A stretch of 64,000 nucleotides of DNA from Aridibaculum aurantiacum (GCF_017355875.1 NZ_JAFEWC010000004.1:262989-326988), one strand, 5' to 3'. Shown: positions 43,707 through 54,100, counted from the first letter of the stretch. Numbers and translations are program-made. Notes: generated by a model not told the origin, from the letters alone.

Positions 43707-45506
43707 ATGAAAAAGTTGTCATATAAATATTTAGCTGTCCTTTTAGTTGCAACTACCACACTGGCTACTTCGTGTAGGAAATACCTTGACGAAGTACAAC
43801 CAGAATCTACTTTTGGTCCTGAATACGTTTTTGATAATGTAGATAATGCTACAAGAGCTATTCTGGGAACTTACGCAGCAATGACCGGCGATAACGGTTA
43901 TGGTATCCGTATCAGCATGTACTACCCTTATGATGATGATATCATGATGGGACAAGGTGGTGCACCTGGCGATAACGAAAGAAGAGATATTGCCCGTTAC
44001 AACGTGCAGCCAAGTAACACACAGTTGCTGCAGCCGTACAGCCAGTTATATTCTGGTGTAGAGCGTGCTAACCTTTGTATCTACTACATTCCAAGAATGG
44101 AGCAGTACATATCTGGTACCGATCAGCAGAAAAGAGACCTGAGAAGGCTTCATGGTGAAGCGTTGACGCTGAGAGCGCAGTACTACTTTGAACTCGTAAG
44201 AAACTGGGGAGATGTGCCTGCACAATGGCAGCCTTCAGCTTTCGAGACAGATCTATTTAAGCCTAAAACAAACAGGGATAGCATCTACGACAGGATTCTA
44301 AGTGACCTTGAGCTGGCTGCTACTATGGTGCCTTGGAGAACTGAAGTTGGTGGTACTAGTGAAAGAATTACCCAGGGTGCTGTAAGAGGTTTGCGTGCAC
44401 GTATTGCTCTTTTCCGCGGTGGTTATGCACTACGCAGCGACAGAACAATGCGCCGCCCTGCTAACTACAAAGAGTACTACCAGATAGCACGCGACGAATG
44501 TGCTGCTATCATGGCAAGACCTGGTGATCATAGCTTGAATCCAAGCTTCCGTGCAATTTGGAAAGACAATATTCTTGCGCACCGCATAGAGCCAAATGGC
44601 GAGGTGTTATTTGAAGTGGCTATGGCCGGTGGCGGTAGTGCTTTGGGAGATAGCAAGCTAGGATACTACAATGGTCCTCGTTATGGTTCTTTTGGAAACT
44701 CTGCGCTGATTATTCTTCCTACTTACTTCTACATGTTCGATCCTGCCGATACAAGGCGCGATGTAACCGCTGCTCCATACGATTTCAACGCAAGTGGTTT
44801 TGTGGTAGCTACAGCTGCTAACGCCATTCGTGATGGTAAGTTCCGCAGAGACTGGATCACCAATCCTGTAGTATTAAGTTCAAACGCACAATACTTTGGT
44901 ATCAACTGGCCGATGATCCGTTTTTCTGATGTATTGCTGATGTTTGCAGAAGCAGATAACGAAATCAACAACGGACCTTCTGCTGCAGCAAGAGCCGCTT
45001 TTGAGCGTGTAAGATTAAGAGCGTTCAATAACAATGCTGCGCTTATCGGTACTACTCCTTCTGATTACACTGGTTTCTTCAATGCCATTGTAAAAGAAAG
45101 AGCACTAGAACTTGGTGGTGAAGGTATCCGTAAGTACGACCTGATCCGTTGGAATATCCTGGGTCAGAAAATGGCAGAAACAAAGGCTGAGTTAGAAGCA
45201 TTGGCTACTAATCCACTTCCTGCTCCTTACACCAACTTGCCACGTACTATGACGTATAAAACGAACTCTACTACACTTGAGTACCTGAATTCGTTCTATG
45301 CACCTAATCCAAACACCACAGCGCCAGCAGGATATGCAAACGTAAACTGGGTTGGACAAAGTAACATCAGGTCTTCACTGTTAGTTACCAGTGCAGGTGT
45401 ACCTGTATACGGTGGATACTTCCAGCAGAATAAGAACGAGTTGTTGCCTTTCCCACAGGCTGCAATAGATGCTAATCCTCGCCTGGTTCAGAATCCTGGA
45501 TATTAA
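43707..45506 (+). CDS. susD: SusD/RagB-type surface glycan-binding lipoprotein
   Basis: 599 residues. A lipoprotein signal ends in LATSC near residue 23, followed by the usual RKYLDEVQPES start. The tetratricopeptide-like SusD fold shows in LYSGVERANLCIYYIP, DLRRLHGEALTLRAQYYFELVRNWGDVP (typical first SusD helices) and the C-terminal FFNAIVKERALELGGEGIRKYDLIRW. SusD caps the SusC channel and delivers glycan. An intrinsic terminator lies 27 bp after the stop, so downstream enzyme genes are probably expressed at a lower level or from read-through. Confidence 0.96.
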   Translation: MKKLSYKYLAVLLVATTTLATSCRKYLDEVQPESTFGPEYVFDNVDNATRAILGTYAAMTGDNGYGIRISMYYPYDDDIMMGQGGAPGDNERRDIARYNVQPSNTQLLQPYSQLYSGVERANLCIYYIPRMEQYISGTDQQKRDLRRLHGEALTLRAQYYFELVRNWGDVPAQWQPSAFETDLFKPKTNRDSIYDRILSDLELAATMVPWRTEVGGTSERITQGAVRGLRARIALFRGGYALRSDRTMRRPANYKEYYQIARDECAAIMARPGDHSLNPSFRAIWKDNILAHRIEPNGEVLFEVAMAGGGSALGDSKLGYYNGPRYGSFGNSALIILPTYFYMFDPADTRRDVTAAPYDFNASGFVVATAANAIRDGKFRRDWITNPVVLSSNAQYFGINWPMIRFSDVLLMFAEADNEINNGPSAAARAAFERVRLRAFNNNAALIGTTPSDYTGFFNAIVKERALELGGEGIRKYDLIRWNILGQKMAETKAELEALATNPLPAPYTNLPRTMTYKTNSTTLEYLNSFYAPNPNTTAPAGYANVNWVGQSNIRSSLLVTSAGVPVYGGYFQQNKNELLPFPQAAIDANPRLVQNPGY

Positions 45507-45533
45507 TAGAAAGTGATTTCTTATACATAAATT

Positions 45534-45568
45534 GTAAGGCTGCTTTATTAAGGCAGCCTTACTTTTTT
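45534..45568 (+). terminator. Intrinsic terminator between susD and the pectate lyase gene
   Basis: Perfect 10-bp stem GTAAGGCTGC / GCAGCCTTAC, 9-nt loop, then TTTTTT. Confidence 0.88.
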
Positions 45569-45580
45569 CAAAGCTTCCAT

Positions 45581-46984
45581 ATGAAATTGATTGGCATAAT
45601 GGCCTTGTTTTGCATGGTCTCTTGCACGCAAAAGATTGCTTCGTCAGGTGCAGCTACAGCAAATAGACCTATCGCTTTTCCTGGTGCTGAGGGTTTTGGA
45701 AAATATACAACTGGTGGCAGGGGTGGTAAAGTAGTAATAGTAAATAACCTGAACGACAACGGCGAGGGAAGCCTGCGGCAGGCACTAAAAAGTAGCCAAC
45801 CAAAGATCATCGTATTCGAAGTTTCAGGAACCATTCATCTTCTTTCTCCTTTAGAGATTTCCGCTAATACCACTATTGCAGGTCATTCTGCACCTGGTGA
45901 TGGAATATGCCTGGCCGATCACCCCGTGGTTTTGGATGGTGACAATATTATCGTCCGCTATATGCGCTTCAGGATGGGCGACCGTTACCAGGACAATGGT
46001 ATGGTGCACGGCAGTGGCGATGATGATGCCTTCAGCGGTCAAAGGCGGAAGCATATCATTGTTGATCATTGCTCAATGAGCTGGAGTACTGATGAAGTCT
46101 GCACCGTGTACAATGGTGATAGCACCACGCTTCAATGGAACATCATTTCTGAGCCCCTCGATTATTCTTATCATTTTGAAACAGGTGATAAAGATTGGGA
46201 GCACCATGGGTTTGGTGGTATCTGGGGTGGAAGGCATTTGTCCGGGCATCACAATCTTTTCGCCCATTGCAACAATCGGACGCCACGTTTCAATGGTATT
46301 CGCCACCTGCCCGAGGAGTTCGTTGATTTCAGGAACAACGTGATATACAACTGGGGTAGCAACAATGTGTACGCTGGCGAAGGAGGCACCTACAATATTG
46401 TAAATAACTACTACAAACATGGCCCTTCTACCAATGAGCGCGTTCGCTTCCGGGTTTTAACCCCTTACAAGACCGCCACTATTCCTTATGGAAATTTCCA
46501 TTTATCTGGCAATTATGTAGATGGTTCTGAAGAAGTAAGTGAAGACAACTGGAAAGGCGTGGTGATGAATGATGGTGGTCCGCAGGATGCAATCCAGGCA
46601 AAAGTGCCAACTCCTTTTTCCTCAGTATTTATAAATACAGAAAAAGCCACATTAGCCTACGAGCATGTGCTAAATTCTGCTGGCGCTAGTTTTAGACGAG
46701 ACACGCTTGATGAGCGTATCGTAAAAGATGTTCGCAACCGTACAGGCAAAATTATCGATGTGCAGGGTGGACTTCCGCATGGCACACCTTACGAGAAGTC
46801 GAAGCATGCCTGGCCAACGCTAAGGCAGTTAGCTGCACCTGCCGATACAGACCGTGATGGAATGCCTGACACATGGGAAAAACAGCAAGGACTTAATCCT
46901 GCTGATCCATCAGATGCATCTTCCTATAAATTATCTTCAGCATATACTAATATAGAAGTATACCTAAACAGCTTAATAAAATAA
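45581..46984 (+). CDS. Pectate lyase, polysaccharide lyase family 1 type, lipoprotein
   Basis: 467 residues. A lipoprotein signal ends at FCMVSC, so the enzyme is probably anchored to the outer membrane or periplasmic face. The sequence follows the parallel beta-helix pattern of PL1 lyases: FPGAEGFGKYTTGGRGGKVV, VNNLNDNGEGSLRQAL, FEVSGTIHLLSPL, HIIVDHCSMSWSTDEV and LFAHCNNRTPRFNG, where the DHCS and NRTPR motifs correspond to calcium and catalytic-Arg regions of this family. The C-terminal part has a short calcium-type repeat (DTDRDGMPDTWEKQQGLNP). It should cut polygalacturonate by beta-elimination. It is the enzyme of the susCD locus, 12 bp after a terminator. Confidence 0.9.
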   Translation: MKLIGIMALFCMVSCTQKIASSGAATANRPIAFPGAEGFGKYTTGGRGGKVVIVNNLNDNGEGSLRQALKSSQPKIIVFEVSGTIHLLSPLEISANTTIAGHSAPGDGICLADHPVVLDGDNIIVRYMRFRMGDRYQDNGMVHGSGDDDAFSGQRRKHIIVDHCSMSWSTDEVCTVYNGDSTTLQWNIISEPLDYSYHFETGDKDWEHHGFGGIWGGRHLSGHHNLFAHCNNRTPRFNGIRHLPEEFVDFRNNVIYNWGSNNVYAGEGGTYNIVNNYYKHGPSTNERVRFRVLTPYKTATIPYGNFHLSGNYVDGSEEVSEDNWKGVVMNDGGPQDAIQAKVPTPFSSVFINTEKATLAYEHVLNSAGASFRRDTLDERIVKDVRNRTGKIIDVQGGLPHGTPYEKSKHAWPTLRQLAAPADTDRDGMPDTWEKQQGLNPADPSDASSYKLSSAYTNIEVYLNSLIK

Positions 46985-46990
46985 AAACCT

Positions 46991-48394
46991 ATGGATAGAA
47001 GCACCTTCATCAAAAATAGCACGCTGGCATCTGCAGGAATACTCCTTGCAAAGTCGCCCCTGACAGCTTTCGCCAACAAGCCTGCTGCAAAAAAGAGAAT
47101 AGTTATGGTTGGTACCGGTCACCGTGGTATCGGGTTTTGGGGCAAACCGGTAGTAGACAATTATGGTGATGTAGTAGAATTTGTAGGCCTTTGCGACAAT
47201 AACCCAGGCAGACTAGCTTTTGCTAAAGATAGAATGGGCGTTACTTGTCCAACCTTCACAGATTTTACTACCATGATGCGTACGGTGAAGCCAGAGGTGG
47301 TAATTGTAACCACAGTTGACTCCACCCACGATGAATTCATCATCAAGGCAATGGAAATGGGTGCCGATGTTATTACCGAAAAACCCATGACAACCGATGA
47401 GAAAAAATGCAAGGCCATTTTAGCTGCGGAAAAAAGAACAGGTAAAAAGGTAATGGTTGCTTTTAATTACAGGCATGGTCCGCACATGATGAAGATCAAG
47501 GAACTCTTGGCTGCCAACCGCATAGGTAATGTTACCTCTGTAGATTTCAACTGGATGCTGAATGTATACCATGGTGCAGATTACTTCCGTCGGTGGCATG
47601 GACTAATGCGTAAGAGCGGCTCGCTTTGGGTTCACAAATCAACCCACCACTTCGACTTAGTAAACTGGTGGCTAAATAGCGAACCTGTAGAGGTAACGGC
47701 TTATGGTGAATTAGAACATTATGGCAAGAACAATCCTTTCAGGGGTGTGCGCTGCCAGGGCTGCGGTCATAAAGACTACTGTAAGTTCTACCGCGATATC
47801 ACCAAAGAAGATTGGCTGAACAATCTTTATGTAAAGAATGAACATCATGACGGCTACTTCCGCGACCAGTGTGTGTGGCGTAAAGAAATAGACATTTACG
47901 ATAAAATGAGTGCCCAGATAAAGTATGCGAATGGCGTTACAGTGAACTATAGCCTTACTACCTACTCTCCGTACGAAGGTTGGCGCATAGCTTTCAACGG
48001 CTTTAATGGCCGCATGGAAACCTGGCAGGACATACCGTACCAGGATGATAACGCGCTGAACCAGGAACAAAGGCATGCAGTAGAGATGTCGCAGGATAAG
48101 GAAGCTATACCTGGCAAGTTCAGGGAGATCATGGTGATGGATAACTTCAACAAAGAGCACGAGATAATAAAAGTGCCGCAATACGCAGGCGGCCATGGTG
48201 GTGGTGATAAGCGGATGCACAACCGTATTTTCCGCGACCCGTCAGACAACCCGTACAACATTCTAGCTGGAACAAGAGATGGCGCAATGTCCATTTTGAT
48301 AGGAATAGCTGCAAACAAAAGTATTCAGTTAAAGCGTCCGGTAAAGATCAGCGAACTGACTGACCTGAAGCCGATGGCGAAGCGGCATGCTTAA
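46991..48394 (+). CDS. Secreted Gfo/Idh/MocA family oxidoreductase
   Basis: 467 residues, longer than cytosolic members because of an N-terminal export signal (MDRSTFIKNSTLASAGILLA, cleavage near TAFA-N). The signal has the shape of Bacteroidota Tat-like leaders but lacks a twin arginine. The Rossmann motif VMVGTGHRGIGFWG, the EKPMTTD motif and a catalytic-region KSTHHFDLVNWW are present, as is a CxxC-H cluster (RCQGCGHKDYC), which could bind zinc. It starts 6 bp after the pectate lyase stop, so the two are co-translated. It may act on uronate-derived sugars or glycosides by an oxidation-elimination route as in GH109-like enzymes; the substrate is not known. Confidence 0.88.
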   Translation: MDRSTFIKNSTLASAGILLAKSPLTAFANKPAAKKRIVMVGTGHRGIGFWGKPVVDNYGDVVEFVGLCDNNPGRLAFAKDRMGVTCPTFTDFTTMMRTVKPEVVIVTTVDSTHDEFIIKAMEMGADVITEKPMTTDEKKCKAILAAEKRTGKKVMVAFNYRHGPHMMKIKELLAANRIGNVTSVDFNWMLNVYHGADYFRRWHGLMRKSGSLWVHKSTHHFDLVNWWLNSEPVEVTAYGELEHYGKNNPFRGVRCQGCGHKDYCKFYRDITKEDWLNNLYVKNEHHDGYFRDQCVWRKEIDIYDKMSAQIKYANGVTVNYSLTTYSPYEGWRIAFNGFNGRMETWQDIPYQDDNALNQEQRHAVEMSQDKEAIPGKFREIMVMDNFNKEHEIIKVPQYAGGHGGGDKRMHNRIFRDPSDNPYNILAGTRDGAMSILIGIAANKSIQLKRPVKISELTDLKPMAKRHA

Positions 48395-48425
48395 CTGAAG
48401 CCAAAGAATAGAACCAAATTTTCTT

Positions 48426-48462
48426 ACCTCAATTATGACTTTAGTTGTAGTTGAGGTTTTTA
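48426..48462 (+). terminator. Intrinsic terminator of the susCD locus
   Basis: 14-bp stem ACCTCAATTATGAC / GTTGTAGTTGAGGT with three wobble pairs, TTTA loop, then TTTTTAATTT. Confidence 0.75.
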
Positions 48463-48832
48463 ATTTATTTGAATATCCGACCTGCACACTCTTGTTTATG
48501 ATAATGGTCGCGAACAGGAAAGTATCACCAGCAAAAAAACAGTACTAACCACAACAGAAATCTTGCAAGCTTCTCTTCTAATTAAATGTTGAATTGCCAA
48601 TAAGTATAATACATGATTTCAAACAGTAAATACTTTGATTGTTATCATGCAGCAGGCTAGGGGCAGCGGGTATGTTTGCACTTCAATTGCAGCTGGTCCT
48701 TTAAGAAGTAGGTTTCGTTGTGGAAATTCTGTAAACGAGAATAATGAACCCCCAATTTTTTTGACCAAGCTCGTTTGAATATTTTCCAACCAAAGCTGCC
48801 AGATTGCTGAACCATTAATGACAGTGCAGGAT
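48463..48832. other. Spacer between convergent genes, nothing clear
   Basis: About 370 bp with no convincing frame. It includes AACCCCCAATTTTTTT at 48747-48762, the same decamer seen at 15936 and 38795. Confidence 0.4.
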
Positions 48833-49414
48833 CTAACTGTTGTTTGCCATTATTTCCATTAGCAGCTTTTCTATAGTTGCAGGATACACCTCGTGCTCCA
48901 GGGCATGTATCTTTTGCGCAAGAGAAGCTTCTGTTTCACCAGCCTCTACAGTGCAGGTTGCTTGCTGTATGATATCTCCATTATCGTAATGCCCGTCTAC
49001 ATAATGGATGGTGATGCCACTTTCTTTTTCGCCGGCAGCTATTACGGCTTTATGAACGAGTGCGCCATACATTCCCTTGCCGCCGTACTTCGGCAGTAAG
49101 GCAGGGTGTATGTTCACGATCTTATCAGGATAAGCATCTATCAATGTAGCAGGCACCTTCCAAAGAAATCCTGCCAGGACAATGAAATCAACCTTCGCTT
49201 CCTTCAAAACATCCAAATAAGCATCCCCGCTAAAAAACCTTTCTTTTTCTATTAAAAGTGCAGGTATGTTTTCTTCTTTAGCCACTTCTAAAACTCCTGC
49301 CCCAGGCTTATTACATACTACAAGTGCTACATGTATAGTATTATGCTGCTCAAAATGTTGAATGATTTTTTTAGCATTTGATCCGGCACCGGAAGCAAAA
49401 ATGGCAATGTTCAT
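48833..49414 (-). CDS. purN: Phosphoribosylglycinamide formyltransferase
   Basis: 193 residues from the ATG at 49414 (MNIAIFASGAGSNAKKII, the phosphate-binding Rossmann start); an in-frame extension of 13 codons upstream has no family match. The catalytic signature is present as VDFIVLAGFLWKVP and KIVNIHPALLPKYGGKGMYG, with the His-Asp pair in ITIHYVDGHYDNGDII. It transfers a formyl group from 10-formyltetrahydrofolate to glycinamide ribonucleotide in purine synthesis. It is alone here, with no other purine genes in the window, and divergent from the respiratory operon. Confidence 0.96.
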   Translation of the reverse strand: MNIAIFASGAGSNAKKIIQHFEQHNTIHVALVVCNKPGAGVLEVAKEENIPALLIEKERFFSGDAYLDVLKEAKVDFIVLAGFLWKVPATLIDAYPDKIVNIHPALLPKYGGKGMYGALVHKAVIAAGEKESGITIHYVDGHYDNGDIIQQATCTVEAGETEASLAQKIHALEHEVYPATIEKLLMEIMANNS

Positions 49415-49767
49415 AGAGCTTCCAGTTTTATGTTGTAAAGGGGATGAATTCAAAGCAGGTAATTTTTATTTACTTACTAAAGCTTTAAATGCGTTGTCTT
49501 ATTTAATCATACAATTTAATGAACGAGATCTTTCTGTACATAAACAATATGTAATAAGAATTATTTATTTGAACAACGCAATCAAGCTCAAAGCAATTTA
49601 AAAGGGTGTAAAAATGGGTTTAAAGTCCTTGTCATAAACAGCCTTATAATCAATAGGATTAGGTTGCTTTTTTGCGTTACAAAACAATGACAATTTATTT
49701 TCATTTAGCATCAAAATCCTCCGAAACCCTTGCTACACAAGGGAAAATTTTTTTTCACCATGTTGAT

Positions 49768-49795
49768 ATATTGTCAATATCGTGACCTATTTTTG
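49768..49795 (+). promoter_or_regulatory. Candidate promoter and operator of the act-cox operon
   Basis: -7 box TATTTTTG at 49788-49795 (full match to TAnnTTTG), 47 nt before the actA ATG. A perfect 13-bp palindrome ATATTG-T-CAATAT lies at 49768-49780 just upstream, where a regulator would cover the spacer. A -33 TTTG at the right distance is not obvious. The rest of the 430-bp divergent region (49415-49842) shows no gene. Confidence 0.5.
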
Positions 49796-49842
49796 CAGCC
49801 GTTTACGGAGATTTTTCCACATCAAAGCACTACTTTTTGTGT

Positions 49843-51102
49843 ATGACCAAGCACCGACGCATTGCCAAAACAATAGTATCAAGTGTAACATTCGCTTTAT
49901 TCTTTTTATTTACCACCAATATATATGCGCAGCCTAACGGACAAGCCTTGTTCTCGAGCAATTGTGCTTCCTGTCACGCTGTTCATAAAGATCTGACCGG
50001 TCCTAAACTGGCAGGTGTAGAAGAAAGATGGGGCAACCAGGAAAACTTGTATAAGTGGATCAAGAACAGTTCGGCTTACCTGAAGACTGGTGATCAATAT
50101 GCGGTTAGTCTTTGGGAGAAGTGGAACAGGACAAACATGCCTGCTTTCAACCTGAGCGATGAAGAAATAGGTGCTATCCTTACTTACATCAATTCAGTTC
50201 CTGACCCGGCACTTGCACAACCAGTGCCCGGTGTTACTGGTGCACAAGGTGGCGGCGAAGGAGATAATACGTTGTTGTATGGTATCCTTACACTTGTTCT
50301 TGCTATCGTTGTTTTGATCTTGTTGCAGGTTAACTCAAGTCTTAGAAAACTATCTGCTGAAAAACAAGGAGAGCCTGTACTGGAGCCAGTTCCCTTCTGG
50401 CGCAACAAAGTTTACATTGCTACTTTCACTATCATTTTATTCTGCATAGGTGGTTACCTTACTGTAACCGGTGCTATTGGTTTAGGTCGTTCTCAAAATT
50501 ACCAGCCTGAGCAACCAATCTACTACTCACACAAGGTACACGCAGGTACCAACCAGATCAGCTGTTTGTACTGCCATGGTGGTGCACAGGAAGGTAAGCA
50601 TGCAAATATCCCTTCACTAAACATTTGTATGAACTGTCACATGGCAGTGAACGAATACACTGGCACAGATAAACTCTACAAAGAAGACGGTACAGAAGTT
50701 AACGGTACTGCAGAAATACAGAAGCTTTATAAAATGGCTGGATATGAGCCAGGCAAACCTTGGGATCCATCAAAAGGAAAACCAATTGAGTGGGTAAAAA
50801 TTCACAACCTGCCTGACCACGTTTATTTCAACCACGCACAACACGTAACAGCTGGTAAAGTAGCATGTCAAACTTGTCACGGAGAGATCCAGAATATGGA
50901 CGAGGTAAAACAGTTTGCTGACCTAAGCATGGGCTGGTGCGTTAACTGTCACAGGGAAACAAAAGTTCAGTTCCAGGATAATGGTTTCTACAGCATCTAT
51001 CAGAAATTCCATGATGATCTGAAGAATGGAAAGATTGATAGCGCAAGAGGTATCACTGTTGAAAAGATAGGTGGAACCGAGTGTCAAAAATGTCACTACT
51101 AA
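49843..51102 (+). CDS. actA: Alternative complex III subunit ActA, multiheme cytochrome c
   Basis: 419 residues. It carries six CxxCH heme sites at C41, C241, C262, C342, C366 and C414. The first belongs to an N-terminal monoheme cytochrome c domain (about 30-115) after a signal peptide. Two membrane helices (about 135-158 and 183-208) separate it from a C-terminal pentaheme region, which matches classical ActA. The extra N-terminal cytochrome may accept or hand on electrons to the oxidase. As first gene of actABCDEF it defines the complex that oxidises quinol in the inner membrane in place of bc1. The second half has many HxxC-type heme-ligand histidines (HAQHV, HKVHAG). Heme maturation genes are not in the window. 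Confidence 0.93.
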   Translation: MTKHRRIAKTIVSSVTFALFFLFTTNIYAQPNGQALFSSNCASCHAVHKDLTGPKLAGVEERWGNQENLYKWIKNSSAYLKTGDQYAVSLWEKWNRTNMPAFNLSDEEIGAILTYINSVPDPALAQPVPGVTGAQGGGEGDNTLLYGILTLVLAIVVLILLQVNSSLRKLSAEKQGEPVLEPVPFWRNKVYIATFTIILFCIGGYLTVTGAIGLGRSQNYQPEQPIYYSHKVHAGTNQISCLYCHGGAQEGKHANIPSLNICMNCHMAVNEYTGTDKLYKEDGTEVNGTAEIQKLYKMAGYEPGKPWDPSKGKPIEWVKIHNLPDHVYFNHAQHVTAGKVACQTCHGEIQNMDEVKQFADLSMGWCVNCHRETKVQFQDNGFYSIYQKFHDDLKNGKIDSARGITVEKIGGTECQKCHY

Positions 51103-51162
51103 TCATCATTCTAACTCACTATTCAAGCATTATAAATAATAGAAAGCGGGTACTGGCAATAG

Positions 51163-51182
51163 TCAACTACCAACTATCAACT
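51163..51182 (+). repeat. AACT-type low-complexity block before actB
   Basis: TCAACTACCAACTATCAACT, 8 bp before the actB ATG, resembling the block between argC and argD. Confidence 0.5.
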
Positions 51183-51190
51183 GAAATAAT

Positions 51191-54100
51191 ATGGAGCAAA
51201 AAAAGTACTGGCAAAGTTTTGGAGAGCTGAACCAATCTAACGCTAATCAATCCGCTGGTGAAGACGAGTTCCAGGAAGATCTGCCACTAGAGGTAGACGA
51301 CAAAGGTTTATTAGACGCAAAAACTCCGCGCAGAGATTTTCTTAAATTCATGGGTTTTAGTACTGCTGCTGCTGCTGTAGCTGCCAGTTGCGAAATGCCA
51401 GTGAAAAAGGCAATTCCTTTTGTAAACAAACCGCAGGAAATAACACCAGGTGTAGCAAACTATTATGCTACTACTTACGTGCAGGATAATGAGGTGGTAA
51501 GTGCGATAGCCAAAGTGAGAGATGGCCGCCCGATCAAAATAGAGGGTAACGAACTTTCAACTATATACCAAGGTGGTACATCTGCAAGAATGCAGGCATC
51601 TGTACTTGACCTTTATGATACAAGCAGGCTTACTGTACCTAAAGCAAATAACAAAGAAGTAAGCACATTTGATGCTTTTGATAAAATGGTAATGGCTGAG
51701 CTTGATCAACTTGGTGGAAGACCAGTTGTAGTGCTTACTAACACCATCACTTCTCCTACTACACGCGATGCTATCACCCAGTTCTTAGGAAGATACCCTG
51801 GCCGTCATGTACAGTACGATGCTATCAGCTACAGCGGCATGCTGCAGGCTAACGAAGCATCTTACGGCAGAAGAACTATTCCTTCTTACAATTTTGCAGC
51901 AGCAAGAGTAATTGTAAGCTTGAATGCTGACTTCCTGGGTACATGGTTGAGCCCGGTTGAATTCAACAAGCAATACGCGGAAACAAGAAGATTAAATAAT
52001 ACAGATCTGCAAATGAGCCGTCACATCCAGTTTGAACCTGTGATGACCATGACCGGTGCAAATGCTGATGAAAGATATAACCACCGCCCATCTGAAACAG
52101 GTGCTATAGCACTTGCTTTATATGCAGCAGTTGGTGGAGCTGTTACTGCTCCTGCATTACCTGCCAACCTGCAGCAAGCAGTGGCTCGTACTGCAAAAGC
52201 ACTACAAGATGCTCGTGGAGCTGCAGTAGTGGTAGCAGGTAGCAACGATGTAAACATCCAGACCATTGTAAATGGTATCAACGATGCTATTGGTGCAAAT
52301 GGTTCAACCATTGACTGGGGTACCACCTACAATACCTACCAGGGTATTGATACAGACATGGTACAACTGGTGAATGACATGAATTCTGGTGCGATCGGTG
52401 CATTGCTTATCTACAATGTAAACCCAGCCTACAACTACTTCGACCAACAGAAGTTTGTAGAGGGTATGAAGCGTGTGAAGTTTGCTGTTTCTTTCAACCA
52501 GAAAATGGATGAGACGAGCCAGCTTTGTAAATATGTTATTCCTGATCATCACTACCTGGAAAGCTGGGGTGATGTAGAGCCTAAAACAGGTTATTTCTCC
52601 CTGCTTCAGCCTACCATTCACCCGCTGTTTAAAACACGCCAGTGGCAAGACAGCCTGTTAAGGTGGAGTGGAGCAACCACAGACTACCTGGGCGCTTTAC
52701 GAACATACTGGATCGGCAGGTTGGGAAGCGAAAGCCGTTGGGATAAAGCTATTCAAGATGGTGTTGTTTCTCCTGCTGCAGCAACCAGCGTAAATTCTAC
52801 AAGAACTGCTGCTACTAGCAGTGCACCTGATACTTTAAGAAGCACACAAACCCCTACAGGCGGATTGCTTACAGCTTTGGCTGCAGGTGGTACAACAGCT
52901 CGTGGTGCTAGCTTCAATAGTGGTGGTGTTGCGCAGGCAGCAGCTACTATTACTGCAGCACAATCTTCTGGTACCGAGGTGGTATTGTATCAAAAAGTAA
53001 CAATGGGTATTGGCTCACAAGCTAACAACCCTTGGCTACAGGAAACGCCTGATCCAATCACTAAAGCTACCTGGGATAACTACGCTATCATTTCGCCAGC
53101 AATGGCATTGAACATCTTTGGCATTGACCTGACAAAGAATGGCGATAGCGATGCATACGAAGTACATTCTGAAAAGCCTGTTCTAAAAATAACAGCTAAC
53201 GGAAAAACTATAGAGCTTCCAATCATCATTGTTCCTGGAACAAATCAGAACACCGTAGGTATAGCAGTAGGTTACGGACGTGGTACCAACGCGGTATACG
53301 ATGGTGAAAATGCAACACGTGATGATAATGCAATGGAAAGAGCACGTGTGAATATCGGTAAAGCAGGTGGGGGTGTAGGTAAAAACGTATTCCCGCTTGT
53401 TACTTTCAACGGAAGAAACCGTGACTACTACATATACAAAGCTGAGGTTGCCAAAGCTGGATACAAAGCTTCTGTAGCACAAAACCAGGTTTCAAATAGC
53501 CACCATGGTCGTACCGAGGTTGTTATTGAAACATCACTTGCAAGTCTTAAGGCTAACCCTGAAATAATCCTGGGAAGGCGTAAGCACATGCACGAAGACT
53601 TTGCTCCTAAAACAGGCAATTTCGAAAAAGAAGCTACACTTTACCCGCTGTTTCCTAAGCCGGGTATTAAGTGGGGCATGAGCATAGACATGAATACCTG
53701 TACAGGTTGCCACGCATGTGTGGTAGCATGTACTGCAGAAAATAATGTGGCTGTGGTAGGTAAGAGCGAAGTAGCTCGTCACCACGACATGCACTGGCTG
53801 CGTATTGACCGCTACTTTAGCGGCGATTTGGATAATCCAAACGTAGTATTCCAGCCGATGCTGTGCCAGCACTGTGATAACGCTCCTTGTGAGAACGTTT
53901 GCCCGGTAGCTGCTACCAACCACAACAGTGAAGGTATCAACCAAATGATCTATAACCGTTGTATCGGTACAAGGTATTGCGGTAACAACTGTCCTTATAA
54001 AGTACGTCGTTTCAACTGGGCTGATTATATGGGTGCTGATAGCTTCCCTAACAACCAGCATGGCACCAACTCTATGACTGATGCCTCTCGTATGATGAAC

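Noticed and set aside
46991-47100. Tat signal on the pectin-locus oxidoreductase
   Set aside because: The leader reads MDRSTFIKN, with no twin arginine, so I describe it only as an export signal.
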